Shown here in pieces: positions 20,385 to 29,522 of a stretch of DNA of 34,258 nucleotides; within the stretch, counting starts at the first letter, position 1; the number at the start of each line of letters is the position of its first letter. The position numbers and the translations under genes are program-made. The stretch is from JABCPO02 sp963546185 (GTDB lineage Bacteria > Bacillota > Clostridia > TANB77 > CAG-508), in contig CAUULU010000004.1 of NCBI GenBank assembly GCA_963546185.1, positions 1-34,258 of the forward strand, given 5' to 3'. Under the pieces are notes generated by a model. That model did not search any database. It saw only the letters and a list, made by a program, of their open reading frames with translations, and was not told where the DNA came from.

Positions 20385-20569
20385 ATTCTCCTCCTATAGT
20401 GTATACTAATATTATAGACAAGCAATATAACTAATAAAAATATACAAACCATTATCTTATGTTATACATATTATATTTATATCTTAATAATTATATTGTT
20501 ATATTTTTATCTATAATTCAATTTTAAGTGTATTCCTTTATTTTCTATTTTACAAGATTTATTCTGTTT

Positions 20570-21726
20570 TTAATTATATTTGTTATATTTTGAAATATAA
20601 AACCTCTTATTTTTTATTCCAAATTCTAATCCATTAATTATAATTTTCTTATTTCCAACATTTTTTAAGATAAGCGTTGTAATATCTTCTATATTTGTAT
20701 TTGAGAAATCTTTAAAACTTCCTGTTATATCTTCAATAAGTGTTATTATAAATCTTTTTAACATGCCTTTTTTATTTTTAAAATAAAATTCATATATATT
20801 TGTTAATTTTTCCATCCCTATGCTAATTTTTTTAGGATGATTTTCATTATCATACAGACATTCTTCAACTATTATTTCTGTAACATAATCATCTAAAAAT
20901 TCTTCTTCTTCCCTTATAGTATTAGAAAGTGTTATAAAACTTTTTTGTAAATTATAACCCATTTCATTTTCTATATATGGAAATACTACATTTCTAATCT
21001 TATTCCTTGTATAATCATTTTCACTATTTGTACTATCTTCTACATATTGAATATTATTTTTTTCTAAATATTCTAACACTTCTTTTTTATATATATCTAT
21101 CATAGGTCTTAATATTATATAATCACTAAGTTCTTCTATTCTTGTATAATTTTCAATACCAATTAGTCCGTTTTTTCCCGTGAACCTCTAAGCATATTCA
21201 TAAATATTGTTTCTGCATTATCATTTGCATTATGTGCTGTTATAATACCACCTGAAAATCTTTTTTCTAAAATATTTTTTCCTTCTATTTTTTCTTTTAA
21301 TATATTATTCATCAACATATATCTTCTTTTTCTTGCATATGTTTCAACACTTTCTTTTGCATTTTTTGCATTTTCTTCAATATTTTCACTATATATATAT
21401 GTAGGAATATTTAAAGTTTCTCCGAAGCTTTCTTACAAAGTCTTCATCTCTTTTTGCCTCTTTCCCCCTTATATTATGATTTAAATGCATTATAACAAGT
21501 TCTAACTCTCCGTTTTGCTATATCTTCTTTTAATAACTCATTTAATATTGTTATTAAAAATACAGAATCAGCTCCACCTGACACTCCGAACTACAAATAC
21601 CTTTTTATTATTCCCCATAAAAAAGTATTCTTTAAATTCTAATATATTTTCTCTAATCTTTGATATAATATTATTAAATTTTTCCTTATCTGCTCTTGAT
21701 AGATTGTTTTCCATATTATTATCCAT
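20570..21726 (-). CDS. tilS: tRNA(Ile)-lysidine synthase, five CGGN sites
   Basis: TilS modifies C34 of tRNA-Ile(CAU) to lysidine, which is needed to read AUA. It has 383 residues under the rule. CGGA at 21585 (residue 47) gives FVVGVSGGADS, the PP-loop ATP site, in which SGGxDS follows directly. CGGA at 21509 (72) gives AKGELELVIMHLNHNIRG; 21421 (101) gives RKLGETLNIPT; CGGG at 21177 (182) and CGGA at 21167 (185), two codons apart, give MLRGSGKKGLIGI, a conserved TilS segment. The plain frame gives only a fragment from 21103. The C-terminal substrate-binding half (LEFGIKNKRFYISK) is shorter than average. The start at 21726 overlaps the dnaB stop by eight bases. AUA is very common here, so the enzyme must be functional. 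Confidence 0.95.
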
Positions 21727-23105
21727 AATATTCTTCCTCTCTATCTCCGCAGATTATCAAATTTAGTAAAGCTTCCCATCCAAATAAGTTCAACAGTTCC
21801 GAAGTGAACCACCTCTATGTTTTGCAAGTATTAATTCTGCAATATTTGGTTTTTCTGTATCTGGATTATAATATTCATCACGATATATAAAAAGTACCAT
21901 ATCAGCATCTTGCTCTATTGCTCCTGATTCTCTTAAATCTGAAAGCATTGGTCTTTTTCCCTTTTCTCCTTTTTCTACAGAACGAGATAATTGTGATAAT
22001 GCAATAATTGGAACTTCTAATTCCATTGCAAGTTTTTTCAAACTTCTACTAATTTCTGATATTTCTTGTTCTCTTGTACCATTTTTTCTAGACACCGGTT
22101 CTATAAGTTGAAGATAGTCTATAACTATAAGTCCGAAGAGGATTTGTATCTTTTGTTTTCTCTTTTACTCTTCTTGCTTTTGATCTTATTTCCATAATAT
22201 TTATACCTGGAGTATCATCAATATACATTTCTGCCTCTGAAAGCACTTCAGATGCTCTTGCTATCTTTTCCCATTCATTATCTTGTACATTACCTGTTGA
22301 TAGTTTTTGGTTGTCTATCAATGCTTCTGATGCAAGCACACGTTTTGCTATTTCACTTTTAGACATTTCCATATTGAATATAAGGACAGATCTTTTTTCT
22401 TTTACTGATACATTTGTTGCTATATTAAGTGCTAAAGCAGATTTCCCCATTCCGTGGTCTTGCTGCTAATATTATTAAACTTGATTTTTTAAGTCCTGTT
22501 GTTTTTCTATCAAAATCTACAAGTCCTGTTGCAAGCCCTGTTATCCCACTTTTCCTATTATATAACTCATTTAATTCATTTAATGTATCTACTAATACTT
22601 TATCTATCTTTTCATATGTTCTTTTTTCAGAATCCATTGCAAGCTGATATATCTTTTTTTCAACTTGATCTATTATTGAATTTGTTGATTCACTACCTGA
22701 AAATCCTAAGTTTAAAAGCAAATTACCTGCTTCTATTACTGTTCTTAACTTATACTTTTCAAGTATTATATCTATATATTGCTGACCATTTGTAAGTATT
22801 GTTACATTTTCTAAAAGTGATGTTAAATATTCAAGTCCACCAACTTTTACAATGTCACCTTCAGCTTGTAATACATTTTTTACTGTTATTATATCAATTG
22901 GTTCAGATGCTGAATTTAATTTTTGCATTACTTTAAATATTGTTTTATGTTCTGGACCATAAAAATGTTCTGGTTTTAACATTTCCATTGCTTCACTAAC
23001 AAGCTCTTGATCTACAAGAAGTTTCCCTATAAGGGCTTTTTCTGCTTGTATATCACATGGTGGCATTTTAACTATATTATCAAATGATTTTTGTGCACTC
23101 TCCAT
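21719..23105 (-). CDS. dnaB: Replicative DNA helicase, four CGGA sites
   Basis: Hexameric RecA-fold helicase at the replication fork, 460 residues under the rule, normal for the family. The N-terminal domain (PPCDIQAEKALIGKLL, EHFYGPEHKTIF) is intact. CGGA at 22451 (residue 218) creates LAARPGMGKSALALNIA, the Walker A motif. CGGA at 22132 (324) gives GLIVIDYLQLIEPVSRKNG (Walker B). CGGA at 21798 (435) gives KHRGGSLGTVELIWMGSF. A fourth CGGA at 21746 (452) lies eight codons from the end (FDNLGDREEEYYG); this tail is poorly conserved, but the shift yields an ATGGATAA overlap with tilS. CCG GTG in the same gene is not shifted. It follows rplI by three bases. Confidence 0.96.
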
Positions 23106-23108
23106 CTA

Positions 23109-23555
23109 TTATTCTCCTATTATATCTACTTTTAAATCTGCTATAACACCTTGCTCTAATTTAACTGTTACAACATATTCTCCTACCATTTTTATAGCAT
23201 TTTCTACTATTATTTTCTTTCTATCTATATCTACATTATATTTTTTCTTTAATTCTTTTGCTATCTCACTATTTGTTATAGTCCCAAATAACCTATCATC
23301 TTTTCCTTTTTTAGCATATATTACAAGCACTTCTTTTTCTATAATCTCTTTTATTTCTTTAGCATGTTCTAAAGATAATTCTTTTAAATGACTTTCTTTA
23401 CTCTTTTTACCTTCAAGCTTATTTAAATTAACATTATCTGCAATAATCGCCTTCTTATTTGGTATAAGGAAGTTTCTTGCATATCCACTACTTACTTCTA
23501 TTATTTCATCTTTTTTACCTAATTTTTTTATATCTTCTAATAATATTACTTTCAT
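23109..23555 (-). CDS. rplI: 50S ribosomal protein L9
   Basis: 148 residues, the usual length. The N-terminal domain (MKVILLEDIKKLGKKDEIIEV, then GYARNFLIPNKKA) joins the long central helix and the C-terminal domain (RLFGTITNSEIAKELKKKYN, VTVKLEQGVIADLKV). It has no CGG in any frame and a single open frame. It is first in the rplI-dnaB-tilS cluster, a common order in Gram-positive bacteria. Confidence 0.97.
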   Translation of the reverse strand: MKVILLEDIKKLGKKDEIIEVSSGYARNFLIPNKKAIIADNVNLNKLEGKKSKESHLKELSLEHAKEIKEIIEKEVLVIYAKKGKDDRLFGTITNSEIAKELKKKYNVDIDRKKIIVENAIKMVGEYVVTVKLEQGVIADLKVDIIGE

Positions 23556-23653
23556 ATTTCCTCCTGGTCATTTATTTTAACTTTTAACATTATATCAAAT
23601 ATACCGGATATTATAAAGATAAATTTACAAAGTAAATTAAACAAAATAAATAT

Positions 23654-23684
23654 AAAAAAAGCAGTACTAAATTGTGCTGCTTTT
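23654..23684 (-). terminator. Terminator of the 74-aa accessory gene
   Basis: Hairpin GCAGTAC, loop, GTGCTGC (one G-U pair) flanked by A-run and T-run. On the minus strand it precedes the rplI operon and insulates it from the accessory island. Confidence 0.7.
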
Positions 23685-23755
23685 AAGTGATGATAGTTTT
23701 TTTAATTGATTGATTAATTTATAAAATTTTATTTTTTAACTTACTTCCTTTAATA

Positions 23756-23980
23756 TTAATGAATATAGAAATATTCATTTTCATTTGAATATCTAAACAA
23801 TTTTTTATCATTTATCAAATTATTTAAATATTCAGAGGTAATTTTTTCATTTTTAACTTCATCATTAAAATTGTTTTCCTTTAATGATGAAACTATTTCT
23901 TTTCTTATTTGTTCTATTCTAAAACTCCCTTTTTTGGAAGTTATAGTATTTCTAATAATCATTCTTATTTTTTTCTCCAT
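23756..23980 (-). CDS. Small unknown protein of the second accessory island (74 aa)
   Basis: Not recognised. Basic N-terminus MEKKIRMIIRNTITSKKGSF, then a helical segment (IEQIRKEIVSSLKEN) and a C-terminal NLINDKKLFRYSNENEYFYI resembling the wing of a small winged-helix fold (about 70 residues, helix-helix-strand pattern), so a DNA-binding role is possible but not shown. The start at 23980 follows AGGAGGTG. It is alone between two terminators, the same single-gene layout as the first island. Confidence 0.65.
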   Translation of the reverse strand: MEKKIRMIIRNTITSKKGSFRIEQIRKEIVSSLKENNFNDEVKNEKITSEYLNNLINDKKLFRYSNENEYFYIH

Positions 23981-24070
23981 GCTCCACCTCCTTATTTTAA
24001 AAATCTTTAAAATAATTAATCAATTCAACATATTAATTATAATACTTTTTTATTTTTATGTCAACCATTT

Positions 24071-24091
24071 AAAAAGGAGCCTTAAGCTCCT
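24071..24091 (-). terminator. Terminator of the 154-aa accessory gene
   Basis: Minus strand AGGAGC, TTAAG, GCTCCT followed by TTTTT, just after the stop at 24106. Confidence 0.8.
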
Positions 24092-24105
24092 CTAGCATAT
24101 TTTCC

Positions 24106-24570
24106 TTACGAAATTAACATTAACCCCTTTTTTTCTTCTATTTCAGCATATGTAAAATCTTTCCCTATTTTTAATTGGAATTTTATATCTTCTTTTTTTA
24201 TTTGCTCATTTCTTAAATAAAATACCACTCCTATTTTATTTTTAACATTTATTTTATGATACTTTATTAATGAGTAAATAATATTATCTGCAGTTTCTCC
24301 AATTTTTACTGCATAATTTAATTTATTTTCATTAACATTATTTTCGGTTAATTTTATTATCGGAAAAATCTTATTTTTCTTTTTGTTCTGAAAGAATACA
24401 TCAAAGTGTTCTTTCAATCTCTCTTTAAGCTTAAAATTATTCTTTAAAATTTTTATTTTTTTAATATAAATCATATGCTTATTTTCAACTATATATATTT
24501 TTATTAGAAATTCCTTTTCTAATAAAAATACTTCTTTTATTTTTTTCCGTTTGAAAATATTAAGTAACAT
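24106..24570 (-). CDS. Unknown accessory protein with an in-frame triplet CGG (154 aa)
   Basis: Not recognised. Lys/Ile/Phe-rich protein, MLLNIFKRKKIKEVFLLEKE, with predicted strands (IKIYIVENKHMIYIKK) and an end in FQLKIGKDFTYAEIEEKKGL. I prefer the ATG at 24570 over 24585 because GGAG lies about nine bases upstream. Codon 8 is CGG (24547-24549) followed by A; only triplet reading keeps the 154-residue frame, so the gene breaks the core recoding rule. Applying the rule ends the protein after a couple of dozen codons. No clear promoter is seen in the short gap from the previous terminator. Confidence 0.55.
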   Translation of the reverse strand: MLLNIFKRKKIKEVFLLEKEFLIKIYIVENKHMIYIKKIKILKNNFKLKERLKEHFDVFFQNKKKNKIFPIIKLTENNVNENKLNYAVKIGETADNIIYSLIKYHKINVKNKIGVVFYLRNEQIKKEDIKFQLKIGKDFTYAEIEEKKGLMLIS

Positions 24571-24612
24571 TTTTATCAACTCCATTTCATTTTTTTAATT
24601 TTATTAATCAAA

Positions 24613-24652
24613 AAGAACAATTTAAAATATAATTTTATAATAAATTGTTCTT
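24613..24652 (-). terminator. Terminator of the 180-aa accessory gene
   Basis: Stem AAGAACAATTTA with TAAATTGTTCTT (12 base pairs), T-run on the minus strand, just after the stop at 24663. Confidence 0.7.
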
Positions 24653-24662
24653 GTTTTTTTAA

Positions 24663-25205
24663 TTAAATACTACTGTTAGCGATTAACTTTTTTCCATCCT
24701 TTAATATGATCATCTTTCTTCCCACGCATATTTCGTGGTCAGAAAACATTTCGTTTTTCTTTATTTTTATTTTACTTTCAAGAATTATTAGTTCTCTTTG
24801 AGTTCTATCGTAGAAAATCGGTTTTATTTCCACTCCCGAAATAACACCATTTTCTTCTTTTTGGATTAATAAGTAACTAGTTTTTGTTTCAATAATATCA
24901 TCATTTAATAATATCACCGGATATTGGTGTGTACTACTATTCACAACTACAAAATCAAAACTTGTTACCTGTTTTTCGATTATTTTTCCTTCTTCTAATT
25001 TTTTCTTTTCGCTTTCAACTGGAGTTGTTTCCATAACCCTATTTGTACTAGATTTATTTAACTGAGTACTAAAACATATGCATTCTCCATCTACGCTTAA
25101 AGCATAAATGAATTTGTTATTTGCAATAGGCTTTAATTCTAAGTCTTCCTTTCTTGATTCCTCCAATAAACTTAAAATCCGATTTAAATTTGAATTTATT
25201 TTCAT
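24663..25205 (-). CDS. Unknown accessory protein with an in-frame triplet CGG (180 aa)
   Basis: Not recognised. The N-terminal part (MKINSNLNRILSLLEESRKE) is helical; the rest is beta-rich with alternating hydrophobics (NNKFIYALSVDGECICFSTQ, SFDFVVVNSSTHQYPVILLN, EICVGRKMIILKDGKKL). Codon 9 is CGG (25179-25181) followed by A. The triplet reading gives a 180-residue frame, while the CGGA rule would stop two codons later, so this gene contradicts the core rule. It has a strong promoter and a palindrome in its leader. No membrane segment or signal peptide. Confidence 0.65.
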   Translation of the reverse strand: MKINSNLNRILSLLEESRKEDLELKPIANNKFIYALSVDGECICFSTQLNKSSTNRVMETTPVESEKKKLEEGKIIEKQVTSFDFVVVNSSTHQYPVILLNDDIIETKTSYLLIQKEENGVISGVEIKPIFYDRTQRELIILESKIKIKKNEMFSDHEICVGRKMIILKDGKKLIANSSI

Positions 25206-25227
25206 AACATTTCTTCCCTTTCGTCAT

Positions 25228-25247
25228 CCCCATCTAATTAGATTGGG
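25228..25247. promoter_or_regulatory. Palindrome in the leader of the 180-aa gene
   Basis: CCCCATCTAATTAGATTGGG (one G-U or mismatch) lies between the promoter and the ribosome binding site. It could be an operator or an mRNA hairpin. Confidence 0.4.
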
Positions 25248-25270
25248 ACATTAAAATTAATTACAATATT

Positions 25271-25299
25271 ATTATAATATTTTTTCAGAATTATGTCAA
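25271..25299 (-). promoter_or_regulatory. Promoter of the 180-aa accessory gene
   Basis: Minus strand TTGACA, 17 bases, TATAAT: perfect consensus boxes, the strongest promoter in the window. Confidence 0.75.
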
Positions 25300-25300
25300 G

Positions 25301-25750
25301 TTATTTAAAAAAAATCATATATAAACTACCCATAAGAATAGAAAATAAAAATATATATACAATAATATCACCAATTGGTATACTTCTTTTCTTTTCTCTT
25401 TCAAAATTAGTTATATAATAATCTTCTTTTGCTTTAATCCTATTTTTCTCTTCTAATTTTCTTCTTTCTATTTCTTCTCTTATTCTATCTTCTTCAAACT
25501 TTTGCAGTCTTTTTTTTCTTAAATCTTCTAATAATTCCTCTTCCATCATCTGCATATTTGTCTTAAAGTTATCATCATAAAATTTAGAAAAATCATCTTG
25601 TCTCTTTTTTTTAGTCTTATTCTGTATATTAAAACTTGTAAACATATCTTCTTTATTGTAATAATTAGAAGATGTGCTAGACTCTCCATATTCTAAGTTT
25701 CCAAATAGTATATCTTCTTGTTCTTCATTGTTTGCAAAAAGGTCATCCAT
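25301..25750 (-). CDS. Tail-anchored coiled-coil protein of unknown function (149 aa)
   Basis: Acidic N-terminus MDDLFANNEEQEDILFG, then a highly charged helix of about 55 residues (MMEEELLEDLRKKRLQKFEE onward), and one C-terminal membrane helix IIVYIFLFSILMGSLYMIFF. The topology suggests a cytosolic domain anchored by its tail. It has no CGG. It lies 41 bases after an M23 peptidase gene and at the end of the ftsEX-M23 cluster, so a link to division or wall hydrolysis is plausible but inferred. The opening MDDLFANN echoes MDELFGTD of the 585-residue membrane protein, which may be coincidence. Confidence 0.7.
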   Translation of the reverse strand: MDDLFANNEEQEDILFGNLEYGESSTSSNYYNKEDMFTSFNIQNKTKKKRQDDFSKFYDDNFKTNMQMMEEELLEDLRKKRLQKFEEDRIREEIERRKLEEKNRIKAKEDYYITNFEREKKRSIPIGDIIVYIFLFSILMGSLYMIFFK

Positions 25751-25791
25751 ACTTCTACTTTCTCCTATCTATATAGTTATTATACAATAGT

Positions 25792-27267
25792 TTATTGTAT
25801 TGGTATAGTATTTTTAGGTTTGTTTTCTTCATTATTTGTATTATTTACATTGTTCTGGTTATTTATATTTGTCTGTATATTTGTATTGTTGTTATTTATA
25901 TTATTTTGTTGTACTGGTTCTTTATCTGATGTTATATATGGAAGTGGATCTACCTTATTAGAATAACCGTGAACCTCCTATTCTTACCTCAAAATGAAGA
26001 TGTGGTCCTGTTGAATTTCCTGTACTTCCTACATACATTATCTCATCTCCTTTGTTTACATATTGTCCTACTGTAACAAATATACTATCTGCATGTCCGG
26101 TAAAGGGTATATACTCCGTCCACCATGATCTATAACTATATAGTTTCCGGTAACTTACCTTGCTTCCTTTTTTATCTCCAACTGCAACAATAACTCTTCC
26201 GACTTGCTGCTGCAACTGCTTTATGTTTTCCGTACCTCTCCTCTTGGAATAGCTATATCTACTCCTGAGTGACTACTTCCTGGATATCCTTGACTTGCTC
26301 CTGCACCGTAAAATGCTGTTATCCATTTTGTACTATTGGCACTTGGAACAGGCCACATTAATGTACCTCCAACATATTTAGGTATTCTTTGAATATATCT
26401 AGTTTTTTCTGCTATTTGTTTTTCTGTTTCTATTTTTTCTTTTTCCAAAGTTTCTAATTCTTTTGCTATTTCTTTTTGATTTTCTGTAAGCTCTGTTATT
26501 TTAGCATTTTTTAATATAACAAAATTTTCTTGTAATTTTCTAAAATGTTGCTGTTTATCCTTCTTTGTTTTTATAACAATCTCATATTCTCTCAAGTCTT
26601 TAGTTATAACCTCTAGTCTTTTTCTGTCTTTATCTAAATTTTCTAATAATTTAACATCCATTCCGTTTATTTCTTGAAGCATATAGTAATTTGAAAACAT
26701 TTCAAGAATATTTTTAGATTCTAATAATACTTCTAATGTTTTAAATTTACCATTCATATACATATATTTAAGTCTTGTTTTTGCTATCTTTTCTTGTCTA
26801 ATTTTAGCATCTTTCAATCTTAATTCTTCTTTTTTAAGTGGTATAATCTTCTTTTCTAAATCTTTTAATTCTATATCAAGCTTAGCTATTTCTAAATCGT
26901 TTTCTGCTATCTTGTTTTGTAATGAAACAACTTCATTAAATGTATTATTTAAGTCTTGGGAAATATTCATTTTTTCTGTTATTTCTTTTTTTATCTTATC
27001 TTCTAATATTTTTCTTTTAGATAATAGTTCATCTGCATTGTTATTTGGTTGTGTTTGTTGTATTTCATTTGTACTAAAAATATTTTTATTGGTTATTTCT
27101 TTTGTAATTGTATTATATATATTAAATCCATATACTATTATAATGCAAAAAAGAAGTACAACTATATTAATTAAAGTTATACCTTTTTTATTATAATTAT
27201 ACTTTTCTCCTATATTTACTAACTTTAAATCATCCATATTTTTTCTTTCTGTACTTCTTTTCTTCAT
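25792..27267 (-). CDS. Membrane-anchored coiled-coil M23 peptidase, six CGGN sites
   Basis: Predicted murein hydrolase or hydrolase activator of EnvC/PcsB-like layout, 489 residues under the rule. A membrane helix at about residues 32-52, a long coiled coil (about 75-285) and a C-terminal M23 (LytM) domain are visible. The M23 domain begins SSHSGVDIAIPRGEV. Six sites restore it: 26229 (346) GEVGKHKAVAAA, 26198 (356) ASGRVIVAV, 26146 (373) SYGNYIVIDHG, 26115 (383) GGGVYTLY, 26096 (389) YGHADSIFV and 25966 (CGGT, 432) GSGYSNKVDP. GNYIVIDHG, LYGH and GPHLHFEV are hallmark M23 segments with the zinc ligands. The tail is Asn-rich. Without recoding the domain breaks into pieces of 9 to 16 codons. 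Confidence 0.95.
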
Positions 27268-27337
27268 TCTTTTTTCCTAATATTATATTATTATTCTTTT
27301 TCTTTTGTTTAATTATTTTTTTAATTGTCTTATTTAA

Positions 27338-28595
27338 TTAAAAATATCTTCTTGGATTTACTGGATTTCTATAGCTTCCTGGATGTATTTCTAAATGAAG
27401 ATGGTTCCCTGTTGAGTTACCTGTTGAACCAACCTTCCCTATAATCTGTCCTCTTTTTACTTCTTGTCCTCTAGTTGCATATCTTTCACTCATATGTGCA
27501 TATAGTGAATATACATCTTCTGAAGGGTGATATATTACTATATATCTACCAAAACTCCTATATCCTCCGGCTTTGATTTCCTCTTAAGTCCTCAGATATA
27601 AGGACAATACCATCTGCTATAGCTTGTATTCCTGGGCTTCCTCCATGTGTAGAAAGGTCTGCACCAGTATGTCCTGGATATCCCATATATTCTGTTGTTA
27701 TACTATATCCTGGAAGTGGCCATTGGAATTTTGCATTTGATGGATTATAGTTTGATGTACTTGAACTACTTCCACCATTTGTTTTACCAGAATTTGCTCT
27801 TTGTTGTTGTTGTCTTTTTCTCATTGCTGCAATTCTTGCTTCTTGTTCTCTTCTAGCTCTTAAAATTGCTGCTGCTATTTCTCTTTCAACTTTTGCTTGT
27901 TCAGCTTTTAAAGCATCAATATTTTCTAAAGTTTTCTTTTCTTCATCACTTACTTTTTTAAGTGCTTCTTGTCTTCTATTTTTAACAGCTTCTGTTTCTT
28001 TTTTAGCTTTTTCTTGTTCTGTTCTTTTTTCAGCTATAAGTTTCTTTTTAGTTTCTAATTCTTGACTATATAATGTTATTTTTTGTTTTTCATCTGTAAG
28101 TTCTGTAACAAGTTCTTTATCAAGTCTTGTTATTTCTCTAAGCATATTATAGTTTGAAACAAAATCTGTAACATTTACTGATGATAGTAATATTTCTAAA
28201 TATTGCATATCACCATTCATATATATAGATTTTAAACGCTTTTTAAAAGTTTCTGTTGCTGTTTCATGTCTTTTCTTTTTTTCTTCAATAAGCTTTTCAG
28301 TATTTTTTATTTCAGTTTGTAAGTTATCTATCTGAATGTTTATATTATTAAGTTTTTCTTCTTTTTCTGTAAGCTCATTATTAATTTTAGATATCTCATT
28401 ACTTAAATTACTTGCTTGAGCATGTAATACTTGTTTTGTATTTTCTTGTTCTTTAATTTTTTGTTCAACTTCTTTTTTTTGTTCTGTAAGCTTATTTGTT
28501 GTAGCATATACTGTTAATGTAAGCACTATAATTCCAACTAATATTCCTGCAAATAATTTGAGAAGTGATTCTACCATTTCTTTATTTTTCTTCAT
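27338..28595 (-). CDS. Membrane-anchored coiled-coil M23 peptidase next to ftsX, one CGGA site
   Basis: 418 residues. An N-terminal membrane helix (LLKLFAGILVGIIVLTLTVYA), a coiled coil to about residue 270, an Arg/Gln/Ser linker and an M23 domain: QWPLPGYSITTEYMGYPGHT, GADLSTHGG, then CGGA at 27566 (residue 343) giving NQSGGYRSFGRYIVIYHP, then YSLYAHMSERY and GNHLHLEI. The start at 28595 follows GGAGG. Because the ftsX frame without recoding runs past its true stop into this gene, a naive ORF call fuses FtsX and this peptidase into one 662-residue protein; this is an artefact. By analogy with EnvC and PcsB, FtsX may bind its coiled coil and control activity. Confidence 0.93.
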
Positions 28596-28597
28596 AT

Positions 28598-29522
28598 CTA
28601 TACCTCCAAATATTTCTTCATAGATATTGTACTTCCTATTATTCCGAAGTCCCATTGAAAGCGCTAAAAATATTCCTGATATTTGTGGAAGTACTGTTAC
28701 AAAATTCACCAAAGTAAATGCTGTAGCTTGTTCTCCATATTTCATTGTTGTGTCTGTTATAGCTTTAGCAAATCCTACAGATAATGCACCATAACATACT
28801 GCTAAAATTGCTATTACTATAATTGTTGAAAATATACCAATAAGCATACCTTCTATAACAAAAGGTCCTTCAACAAAGCTATTTGTCGCCCCTACATATT
28901 TCATTATTGATATTTCTTTTCTTCTTGCAAACACTGTTAATTTTATAGTATTTGAGATTATAAGTACTGAAACTATAACAAGTATAACTGTTATAACACC
29001 TGTAAAAGTATTTATAACCTTTGATGCTGCAACTATTGCAGATATTATACTTTGTTGGTTTCTTATCTTATTAACATTTGGAAGTTTTTCTATTTCACCT
29101 TCAATAGCACTTAATTTCTCTAAATCCTTAACTTTTACTATATATGAATTTGGTAAAAAGTCTGGATCATCTGAAAAACCTTCTATAATTGATGGGTTTT
29201 CTTTAAACATTTTTTTAAGATCATCTAATGCTTCTTGATTACTTTTAAATGTTGCAGTTGTAACTCCTTCTATTGCTGTTATTTCTTTTCCAAGCTTATC
29301 CATATCATCTTTTGATGTATTTGCATTTATAAACACTTGCATTCCTTGGTCATGTTCAAGTTTTTTAATTATATCTTGTGTATTTACAGTTATAAGTATA
29401 AATATACCAAACATAAATAGTGTTGAAACCATTGTTACAAATGATGCAAATGTTGACTTCTTATTTTTAAATAAATTTCTAAATCCTTCTTTTAAATAAT
29501 ATCCGATTACATTAAATTTCAC
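28598..29522 (-). CDS. ftsX: Cell division ABC transporter permease FtsX, one CGGA site
   Basis: 307 residues from a GTG start, the usual size. N-terminal cytoplasmic KFNVIGYYLKEGFRNLF, four membrane helices and a large extracellular loop after the first (DDMDKLGKEITAIEGV). CGGA at 28643-28646 (residue 293) gives LSMGLGIIGSTISMKKYLEV and a stop, the typical FtsX end. Without it translation would continue into the next gene. I prefer GTG at 29522 (AAGGTGG eight bases upstream, 11-base overlap with the ftsE stop) to the ATG at 29546 or 29543, which have poor binding sites. FtsEX transmits ATP hydrolysis to septal murein hydrolases; two M23 peptidases follow directly. Confidence 0.93.
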
